From an uncultured PS1 clade bacterium (GTDB lineage: Bacteria > Pseudomonadota > Gammaproteobacteria > PS1 > Pseudothioglobaceae): a stretch of DNA of 6,066 nt. Positions 1-5,175 of the stretch are shown one piece after another. The stretch covers positions 1-6,066 of the forward strand of contig CALFDA010000029.1 of NCBI GenBank assembly GCA_937950605.1. Reading direction: 5' to 3'. How positions within the stretch are numbered: position 1 is the stretch's first letter; the number at the start of each line of letters is the position of its first letter. A program made the position numbers and the translations under genes. Under the pieces are notes generated by a model. The model searched no databases and was not told the origin of the DNA. It worked only from the letters and a program-made list of their open reading frames with translations.

Positions 1-1239
1 AAATCCTCCGTGTCGGTGTATTGTAGCAGACTATCGCCTAAACGCAAATCACAACTCATCAACCACAATCATGGTGCGTTCATTCATTGTAGCAGACTAT
101 CGCCTAAACGCAAATCACAACTTCTTGACAGCCTCCTGATATTCCTCGTCTATTGTAGCAGACTATCGCCTAAACGCAAATCACAACTGGATAAAGATGA
201 ATAACGCTCGTATAAATATTGTAGCAGACTATCGCCTAAACGCAAATCACAACTCAAGCAACGCAGCAGCGTTTGGCGTTTAATTGTAGCAGACTATCGC
301 CTAAACGCAAATCACAACAATAGAACTTTGGAATGGTGCAATAATCTATTGTAGCAGACTATCGCCTAAACGCAAATCACAACGCTTCAGTTGCAGTTAG
401 GTTTTTGGTAGATATTGTAGCAGACTATCGCCTAAACGCAAATCACAACACGATAAGTGGTTATTGGACGCTCTACATAATTGTAGCAGACTATCGCCTA
501 AACGCAAATCACAACAATACAGCAGTATCTAACAACAGCATTACAATTGTAGCAGACTATCGCCTAAACGCAAATCACAACCAAAAATTACGCGAAGGAA
601 ACGCAGATAATATTGTAGCAGACTATCGCCTAAACGCAAATCACAACTTGATAAAAATTCTAAAAAAATTAATACTTTATTGTAGCAGACTATCGCCTAA
701 ACGCAAATCACAACTGTGAAATTGCAGCAAACCATTCGGGTATATTGTAGCAGACTATCGCCTAAACGCAAATCACAACCAAAAGCTGGAAGTGGTGAAA
801 TTGCCAAAAATTGTAGCAGACTATCGCCTAAACGCAAATCACAACGAAAAAATGGAGCATTATTCACTAAACAGAATTGTAGCAGACTATCGCCTAAACG
901 CAAATCACAACAGCTGTGCAGGGAGGAGATTCCGGCGATCTATTGTAGCAGACTATCGCCTAAACGCAAATCACAACAATTAGGGCAAGAAATAGACACA
1001 GAGCAAATTGTAGCAGACTATCGCCTAAACGCAAATCACAACTCACATGACAAGAAATAGTCCGTCACATGAATTGTAGCAGACTATCGCCTAAACGCAA
1101 ATCACAACTAATTTTTAAGGAGCAAAAATGACTATTGAATTGTAGCAGACTATCGCCTAAACGCAAATCACAACCACTGTCGCCAACTCTTGCCAACGCT
1201 TTAATTGTAGCAGACTATCGCCTAAACGCAAATCACAAC
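1..1239 (-). CRISPR. Type II-C CRISPR array, 19 identical 36-bp repeats, left edge cut by the window
   Basis: Repeats start on the plus strand at 20, 86, 152, 218, 283, 348, 414, 480, 546, 612, 679, 744, 810, 876, 942, 1007, 1073, 1139 and 1204. Each is 36 bp and all 19 read identically. The 18 complete spacers are 29-31 bp, mostly 30, and are all different; bases 1-19 are the end of another spacer, so the array continues to the left. I assign transcription to the minus strand because the reverse complement starts GTTGTGATTTGC and ends GTCTGCTACAAT, matching the form of Neisseria and Pasteurella type II-C repeats (GTTGTAG... to ...GTGCTACAAT). The tracrRNA candidate lies beyond the right end. 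Since no repeat has decayed, the visible part of the array appears to be under selection or recently built. Short reading frames across the array are artefacts of the repeat period. Confidence 0.98.
1204..1231 (-). promoter_or_regulatory. Repeat-borne promoter (repeat 19 shown; identical in every repeat)
   Basis: On the minus strand each repeat ends with TGCTACAAT, an extended -10 element (TG, one base, TACAAT). A weak -35-like TTGCGT lies 16 bp upstream inside the same repeat (1231-1226 in this copy). In Neisseria meningitidis type II-C arrays the same TGCTACAAT ending is known to start transcription inside each spacer. Starting 6-7 nt past the box in a 30-nt spacer would leave a guide of about 24 nt, so crRNAs here may not need 5' processing. 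The motif is seen directly; its activity here is inferred from the Neisseria case. Confidence 0.65.
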
Positions 1240-1249
1240 CAAAACTTGT

Positions 1250-1402
1250 TTATCCTATGTATTTCAGGATTGCAAATACTACGGCAAAAATACCACTACT
1301 AACCACCAAAGGATACCAGTGACTTTCTTTGTTGATTTTTGCCGTTTCTGCAATTAACTTTGCAATTTCTGCGTCTACTTTTCTGTTTTCTTGTTCAGTC
1401 AT
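1250..1402 (-). CDS. Small membrane peptide of 50 residues, phage-like, function unknown
   Basis: ATG at 1402-1400 and TAA at 1252-1250 give 50 residues. A good ribosome binding site (AAGG, 1413-1410) lies 7 nt before the ATG, which supports a real gene. Residues 1-27 are charged and helical (MTEQENRKVDAEIAKLIAE, then TAKINKES). A HWYP motif at 28-31 leads into one hydrophobic segment at about 32-46 (VVSSGIFAVVFAILK), and the peptide ends KYIG. This suggests one membrane helix with the helical N-terminus outside the membrane. The pattern of helical EIAKLIAET followed by WYP and a membrane helix recalls small hypothetical proteins of phages and prophages; this is from memory and not searched. 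It ends 10 bp from repeat 19 and starts 65 bp after the degenerate repeat at 1467-1501, whose -10-like end points at it. It occupies the place where a leader would be expected. A cargo gene, phage remnant or accessory factor are all possible. Confidence 0.65.
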   Translation of the reverse strand: MTEQENRKVDAEIAKLIAETAKINKESHWYPLVVSSGIFAVVFAILKYIG

Positions 1403-1466
1403 AAAAATACCTTATTTGTAAGTAAAAGAACGATTGCGATAACAACAAACAGCAACCAAACCACAG

Positions 1467-1501
1467 ATTACAATAGACTATCGCCTAAACGCAAATACGA
1501 C
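1467..1501 (-). repeat. Degenerate stand-alone CRISPR repeat
   Basis: On the minus strand this reads GTCGTATTTGCG, then TTTAGGCGATAGTCT, then ATTGTAAT. The first part differs from the array repeat by one substitution and one deleted base, the middle is identical, and the last 8 bases have drifted. It is in the same orientation as the array but 227 bp from repeat 19. The end still offers a -10-like TGTAAT with TTGCGT 16 bp upstream, so it could serve as a promoter for the 50-residue peptide gene or for read-through into the array. On the plus strand it would be an almost complete anti-repeat, so a minor role as a tracrRNA cannot be excluded, but no convincing plus-strand terminator follows it. 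Confidence 0.8.
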
Positions 1502-1516
1502 TTTATTTTAGGCATT

Positions 1517-1541
1517 AAAAAGGCTCCCAACCTGCGAAGCC
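1517..1541 (-). terminator. Rho-independent terminator at the end of the tracrRNA candidate
   Basis: On the minus strand GGCTTC (1541-1536), an 8-nt loop and GGAGCC (1527-1522) form a 6-bp stem with one U-G pair, followed directly by TTTTT (1521-1517). The GGCTTC arm can instead pair with GAAGCC at 1567-1562 as part of the larger 12-bp hairpin, so the two folds exclude each other. Confidence 0.6.
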
Positions 1542-1660
1542 CCCCCAACTTGCGCTGGGAGGGCTTCTAGGTATCGTTATAAAAAACGTTGCCTAACGAA
1601 AAATACATCTCATTGGTATGAAAAGCAAATTCTTAAGCGATAGTCTGCTACAATCAATAG
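1517..1660 (-). ncRNA. Candidate tracrRNA
   Basis: Predicted start is near 1660, 7 nt after a TATAAT at 1672-1667. The anti-repeat begins at once: 1654-1637 (ATTGTAGCAGACTATCGC) pairs perfectly over 18 bp with the 3' half of the crRNA repeat, and TTAA extends this with a G-U pair. The lower part, 1626-1615 (GCTTTTCATACC), pairs imperfectly with the repeat start GUUGUGAUUUGC, with a U-rich internal loop and one mismatch. The tail has a stem at 1594-1569, a strong 12-bp hairpin at 1567-1536 (all paired on this strand, with one G-U) and a terminator with U5 ending near 1517. At about 144 nt, this length suits a type II-C tracrRNA. It runs in the same direction as the array and away from cas9. 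The weak lower stem is the main doubt; the element at 1759-1780 is the rival if read on the plus strand. Confidence 0.6.
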
Positions 1661-1666
1661 GTCCGC

Positions 1667-1672
1667 ATTATA
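1667..1672 (-). promoter_or_regulatory. -10 box of the tracrRNA candidate
   Basis: A perfect TATAAT on the minus strand (1672-1667) sits 12 bases before the anti-repeat at 1654. A start 7 nt downstream would place the anti-repeat almost at the RNA's 5' end. I see no good -35 hexamer at 16-18 bp, so the call rests on the -10 and its position. Confidence 0.5.
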
Positions 1673-1737
1673 ACTAAAAAAATGTAGGGTGGTATTACTT
1701 TTTTAATAAAAAAACATCAATATTTGCATTTTAGGGT

Positions 1738-1804
1738 TAAAAAGACACTGATTTTAATTATCGCTTGTGCAAATCACAACAACTATTAGGGTATAGGTGC
1801 AGTT
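1738..1804 (-). ncRNA. Candidate autoregulatory crRNA-like guide (scaRNA/creR-like)
   Basis: On the minus strand 1780-1769 is GTTGTGATTTGC, the exact first 12 bases of the array repeat. After a 4-base variant stretch comes GCGATA (1764-1759), also from the repeat, and then the sequence diverges. A promoter-like TTGCAT (1838-1833), 17-bp gap and GATAAT (1815-1810) would start an RNA at about 1804, giving exactly 24 nt of guide before the repeat part. The 10 guide bases next to the repeat (CCTAATAGTT) recur on the plus strand at 1856-1865, against the cas9 -35 box. With one unpaired base the match extends to 15. A weak 6-bp hairpin (1776-1771 with 1754-1749) and TTTTT at 1743-1739 could end the RNA. 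The known parallels are S. pyogenes long tracrRNA, Francisella scaRNA and creR guides, where short matches repress without cutting. The alternative is a plus-strand tracrRNA. Confidence 0.5.
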
Positions 1805-1865
1805 GAGAAATTATCCGCTATATGTTGCGGATATGCAAGTTTTATAAAAACTATACCTAATAGTT
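1781..1865. repeat. 15-bp inverted repeat between the crRNA-like element and the cas9 promoter
   Basis: AACTATTAGG at 1781-1790 and TATAG at 1792-1796 (one extra G between them) are the reverse complement of 1851-1865. Read as RNA, this is a long stem enclosing the 7-bp hairpin at 1812-1833. Read as guide and target, one arm is the guide of the minus-strand element and the other is its protospacer. The first 10 bp next to the repeat-like sequence are gap-free. Confidence 0.85.
1810..1838 (-). promoter_or_regulatory. Promoter of the crRNA-like element
   Basis: TTGCAT at 1838-1833 and GATAAT at 1815-1810 are separated by 17 bp on the minus strand. GATAAT differs from the consensus at one base; the -35 keeps the TTG. 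The predicted start, A at 1804 or 1803, leaves a 24- or 23-nt guide before the repeat-like part. The same DNA forms a 7-bp hairpin (TATCCGC, 1812-1818, with GCGGATA, 1827-1833), so some of the sequence may be kept for structure. Confidence 0.5.
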
Positions 1866-1873
1866 GAAAACAT
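1856..1873 (+). promoter_or_regulatory. Predicted self-target and PAM region overlapping the cas9 -35 box
   Basis: CCTAATAGTT (1856-1865) equals the repeat-proximal end of the guide predicted from the minus-strand element. The bases that follow, GAAAACAT (1866-1873), would be the PAM side for a Cas9 that reads it 3' of the protospacer. The match overlaps the -35 hexamer at 1864-1869, so bound Cas9 would block the promoter. The PAM of this Cas9 is unknown, so binding is not established. Confidence 0.45.
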
Positions 1874-1891
1874 AATTTTTTGATGTATAAT
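1864..1891 (+). promoter_or_regulatory. Promoter of the small ORF and cas9-cas1 operon
   Basis: TTGAAA (1864-1869), a 16-bp gap and a perfect TATAAT (1886-1891) form the best sigma-70-type promoter I see on the plus strand before cas9. The expected start is about 1898, which is the A of the small ORF's ATG. This leaves about 146 nt before the cas9 start. The -35 box is also where the predicted self-guide would bind. Confidence 0.75.
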
Positions 1892-1897
1892 TCAAGC

Positions 1898-2029
1898 ATG
1901 GACTTTAAAAGTCTAAAAAAATTGTTGCAATTTATTGTAGACAATCAAGAATTAATATGGTGGTACAGAACACTTATATTTATAATGCTTATGCATGCAT
2001 TAACATCATTCATTAACACTATTTTTTAG
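1898..2029 (+). CDS. Possible 43-residue membrane peptide upstream of cas9
   Basis: ATG at 1898 and TAG at 2027-2029 give 43 residues. The N-terminal 18 residues (MDFKSLKKLLQFIVDNQE) look like an amphipathic helix, and from about residue 19 the chain is strongly hydrophobic (LIWWYRTLIFIMLM, then HALTSFINTIF), suggesting one membrane helix. The ORF fills the gap between promoter and cas9: its ATG falls at the predicted transcription start, so it would be leaderless, and its stop is 14 bp before the cas9 ATG, just ahead of the cas9 ribosome binding site. I see no ribosome binding site for it, which is the main reason for doubt. If translated, it would belong to the cas9 operon and could act as a leader peptide or small membrane partner. 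I do not recognise it. It shares only general design (helix, aromatic pair, membrane segment) with the peptide at 1250-1402. Confidence 0.45.
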   Translation: MDFKSLKKLLQFIVDNQELIWWYRTLIFIMLMHALTSFINTIF

Positions 2030-2032
2030 AAT

Positions 2033-2037
2033 AAGGA
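2033..2037 (+). promoter_or_regulatory. Ribosome binding site of cas9
   Basis: AAGGA lies 6 nt before the ATG at 2044. It sets the cas9 start and begins 4 nt after the stop codon of the upstream small ORF, which would favour translational coupling if that ORF is used. Confidence 0.8.
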
Positions 2038-2043
2038 AATAAT

Positions 2044-5000
2044 ATGAAAAAAGTATTAGGTTTAGATTTAGGCAGTAATTCAATTGGTTGGGCATTGATG
2101 AGCGAGGAATATGGTGAAGTTAAGCAAATTACAGGGTTAGGCTCACGTATTTTTAATAAGGCTGTAAAAGAAAAAACACCGACACCTAAAAACCAAAAAC
2201 GCCGAAATATGCGACTTGGACGTAGGGTTTTACAACGCAGAGCAAGACGCAAGCAAAAAATGATAAATTATTTAATATCGCTTGATTTACTTCCTCGAGA
2301 ATTAAGCAATAATTTTGGACAAGAAAAATTACTTAATGAATTAGGAAACCCTTACGAGCTTCGTGCTAAAGGATTATATGAGCAACTAGAGCCTTATCAA
2401 TTTGGCAGGGTTTTGTTGCATTTTGTAGCAAGACGCGGATTTTTATCCAGCAAAAAACAAATTTCTGGAAACCTGATAGACGACCCTGATACACAAGCCT
2501 ATTTATCAACACTTGATAGCAAACCAACTAAAGACGAGGAAGGACAAGTTAAAGCGGATATTGCCAAAGTTCGTCAGGCGATTAAAGATAATCACGCTAA
2601 AACCTTAGGCGAATATTTATTTAAGCGTGAAACTGGCAAGGTTAAACGCAATCGCTCGCATGATGGCGGACACCTGCGCACTGATAGAGCAATGTATAAA
2701 GAAGAATTGCATAAAATTTGGCACAAACAACAATCATATTTTGATTTGCCAAGTAATTTTATTGCTGAAATAGAAAAAATCATTTTCTATCAGCGTCCTT
2801 TAAATCTGAAAAAAGATAGAGTGGGTAGATGTACTTTAGAGCCTAGGCATTATCGCGCTAATATGGCAAGGTTAGAATTTCAAGAATTTAGATACTTACA
2901 AGATGTGAATATCTTGAAGTATTGTGATAATCACACTCAGAGATGGATTGAATTAAAGGGTGAGCAAAAAAACAAATTAATAAATTATCTTAAATCTCAC
3001 CCAAAAATCAAAATTGATGTGATAAGAAAACAATTAGGTTTAGATAAGCATACCAAAATAAATTTAGAAGTAAAAAATTTAAAAGGCAATATTACCGCTT
3101 GTAAGATTCGTGATGTGATTGGTGATGTTTGGGATAAATATTCAAACGAAGAACAAAATCAATTATTTGAAGATTTATTTACTATTAAGGAAAAATCAGC
3201 ACTTAAGAAGCGCTTAATTGAGTATTGGGGTTTTGAAAAACTAACCGCTGTAAAGTTGTGTTTGATCGAGTTTGAACCAGGGCATGCTAATATTTCGCTA
3301 AAAGCCATTAGAAAAATCTTACCATTTTTGCAACAAGGTTTAATTTACAGCAAAAAAGACACCGATACAGGAGAGCTTGGAGCCCTACAAGCCGCAGGTT
3401 ATCAAGACGATGAGAAAAATACAAACATTAAAGTTTGTGATAAATTACTCGCACCACCAGAAACTTCAAACCCAATTGTAAATAAAGGTTTGCACGAGTT
3501 GCGCCGTGTGGTTAATGCTATTATCAAACAACATGGCAAACCAGATATTGTGCGTATTGAAATGGCGCGTGATTTGGAGATGAACACCACGCGTTATAAG
3601 GACAATGAAGCACAACAAAATAAAAACAAAAAATCCAACGAAGAGGCAGAAAAAGAATTTTTATATTACCACCCTAAGCGTAATTATGCTAATAAAGAGG
3701 AAAAACTAAAATATAGATTATGGAAAGAGCAGGAAATGGTCTGTGTTTATAGTGGTACACATATCGGTATTAGACAATTATGGACGGACAGTGTAGAGAT
3801 TGACCATATTGTTCCAAAAAGTTTGTGTCTTGATAATTCTTATATTAACAAAGTCGTATGTCTAACATCAGAGAATCGGATTAAAGCACAGAAAACCCCT
3901 ATCGATGCATGGGGCAATGATGAAGGTAAATGGTATCAAATTACAAAACGAATCGAAAAGTTTTATCCTGATAGACCACGAAAAAAATACCGTAAAAATT
4001 CTACCCACCCTAAGAAAAAACAGTTTTTTATGCGCCAAGAAGATATATCTAAGAAATATGGAATGACATCGTCTCAACTTAATGATACGCGTTATATTTC
4101 AAAACTAGCTATAGAGTACTTAGAAAAATTAGGTTGTGATGTATCAGTTACTAAAGGCTCAATAGTGGCAGAAGTACGAAGTCAATGGGGCTTAAATAGT
4201 GTTATTGGGCAAACAAATAAAAAAGAACGCACTGACCATCGTCATCACACTGTTGATGCTATTGTTATTGCCCATATCAATAGAGAACTTCATAACAGAA
4301 TGACACAGGCAATCAAACATAGCGAAAAAACAGGTGAAAAATTTAGGTTGCCACCGCCTAGAGAAAACTTTAGGGCAGAGGTTAAAGAAAAATTAAAACA
4401 TGTAATTGTATCACATGCGCCACAACGAAAATTATCAGGCGCTTTGCATGAAGAAACAGGCGCGGGTTATGTTGCTAAACATGGTGGACTGGTGTACCGT
4501 AAAACACTCAGCCCAGAATTTACCACTAAAAATGCTATGAGTATTGTTGATGAGCAAGTTAAAAGTATCGTTTTAGAGCATATTGCAAATCATAAAGATG
4601 CTAAAGAAGCATTTAATGAGGAAAACTTAAAAACTTTGAAGTTAGGAAAAAACCCGATAAAACGCGTGCGAGTTTTACAATCTAAAGTTAAAACCAGCAA
4701 AAACAAAACCGCTGAAGACATATTAAAAAAATCCAAGTTTGGCGTTAAAGACAAATCAGGCAAGATTTTTAAATATATGGCGTATGGCAATACCCATCAC
4801 GTTGAAATTATCCAAAATATTAAAACTGGCGAAATTAAAGGCGAGTTTGTTACTATGATGCAAGCCTCGCATCGAGCAAAAGGTATTAATATGCAAAAAC
4901 AACCAATTATTAAAACTAACCATGGGCAAGATTGGCAATTTTTAATGGCACTACATATTAATGATACGGTTAGTATTGAGAAAAACGGTGAAAGAATATT

Positions 5001-5175
5001 TTACAGAGTGCAAAAACTAGAAATGCCTAGAACGATTAATTTAAGACTTAATACAGCATCAACGCTAGAAAATAAAGATGAAGGATTAAGATTTTCCATT
5101 AATGCGAAAAACTTTAATAAATACAAAATAAAATTACGCAAAGTCAATGCTATCGGCGAGCTAATTGATGATTAA
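2044..5175 (+). CDS. cas9: CRISPR-associated endonuclease Cas9, type II-C
   Basis: This is an intact 1043-residue RNA-guided DNA endonuclease of normal type II-C length. It uses the crRNA-tracrRNA pair to cut double-stranded DNA beside a PAM. RuvC-I is at the N-terminus (GLDLGSNSIGWA, D8 catalytic), followed by the arginine-rich bridge helix at about 51-71 and the recognition lobe up to about 480. RuvC-II is IVRIEMARDL with E506. The HNH domain spans about 565-625 (CVYSG at 567, EIDHIVPKS with D587 and H588, then N611). RuvC-III is DHRHHTVDAI with H735 and D738. The rest, about 780-1043, would hold the wedge and PAM-interacting parts. All catalytic residues are present, so it should be an active nuclease. 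From memory its C-terminal half resembles Parvibaculum-type II-C Cas9 (VSHAPQRKLSGALHEET; GNTHHVEI). The start is fixed by the AAGGA 6 nt upstream. The PAM cannot be read from the sequence. Confidence 0.97.
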   Translation: MKKVLGLDLGSNSIGWALMSEEYGEVKQITGLGSRIFNKAVKEKTPTPKNQKRRNMRLGRRVLQRRARRKQKMINYLISLDLLPRELSNNFGQEKLLNELGNPYELRAKGLYEQLEPYQFGRVLLHFVARRGFLSSKKQISGNLIDDPDTQAYLSTLDSKPTKDEEGQVKADIAKVRQAIKDNHAKTLGEYLFKRETGKVKRNRSHDGGHLRTDRAMYKEELHKIWHKQQSYFDLPSNFIAEIEKIIFYQRPLNLKKDRVGRCTLEPRHYRANMARLEFQEFRYLQDVNILKYCDNHTQRWIELKGEQKNKLINYLKSHPKIKIDVIRKQLGLDKHTKINLEVKNLKGNITACKIRDVIGDVWDKYSNEEQNQLFEDLFTIKEKSALKKRLIEYWGFEKLTAVKLCLIEFEPGHANISLKAIRKILPFLQQGLIYSKKDTDTGELGALQAAGYQDDEKNTNIKVCDKLLAPPETSNPIVNKGLHELRRVVNAIIKQHGKPDIVRIEMARDLEMNTTRYKDNEAQQNKNKKSNEEAEKEFLYYHPKRNYANKEEKLKYRLWKEQEMVCVYSGTHIGIRQLWTDSVEIDHIVPKSLCLDNSYINKVVCLTSENRIKAQKTPIDAWGNDEGKWYQITKRIEKFYPDRPRKKYRKNSTHPKKKQFFMRQEDISKKYGMTSSQLNDTRYISKLAIEYLEKLGCDVSVTKGSIVAEVRSQWGLNSVIGQTNKKERTDHRHHTVDAIVIAHINRELHNRMTQAIKHSEKTGEKFRLPPPRENFRAEVKEKLKHVIVSHAPQRKLSGALHEETGAGYVAKHGGLVYRKTLSPEFTTKNAMSIVDEQVKSIVLEHIANHKDAKEAFNEENLKTLKLGKNPIKRVRVLQSKVKTSKNKTAEDILKKSKFGVKDKSGKIFKYMAYGNTHHVEIIQNIKTGEIKGEFVTMMQASHRAKGINMQKQPIIKTNHGQDWQFLMALHINDTVSIEKNGERIFYRVQKLEMPRTINLRLNTASTLENKDEGLRFSINAKNFNKYKIKLRKVNAIGELIDD

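Noticed and set aside
10..1060. Open reading frames across the array on both strands with repeated peptide units
   Set aside because: They arise because the 36-bp repeat and roughly 30-bp spacers add up to 66 bp, a multiple of three. The repeated unit is simply the CRISPR repeat translated.
1467..1570. tracrRNA on the plus strand starting from the degenerate repeat
   Set aside because: The anti-repeat would pair very well, but the large hairpin after it has no U-run on this strand and contains a C-A mismatch that becomes a G-U pair on the other strand.
1759..1880. tracrRNA on the plus strand: anti-repeat 1759-1780 with a 12-bp perfect lower stem, then a 15-bp stem and T6
   Set aside because: Not excluded, but second choice. 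I find only a weak plus-strand promoter, which would cut off the upper stem, and the T6 lies 9 nt beyond the stem. The minus-strand promoter, 24-nt guide and cas9-promoter match would all have to be coincidences.
2019..2252. 77-residue reading frame on the minus strand, and other minus-strand frames within cas9
   Set aside because: They are antisense to a complete, well-conserved cas9, with no ribosome binding site or recognisable protein features.
5165..5167. TTG as the cas1 start codon
   Set aside because: The ATG directly after it is a better start, with suitable spacing to GGCGAG and the usual overlap with the cas9 stop.
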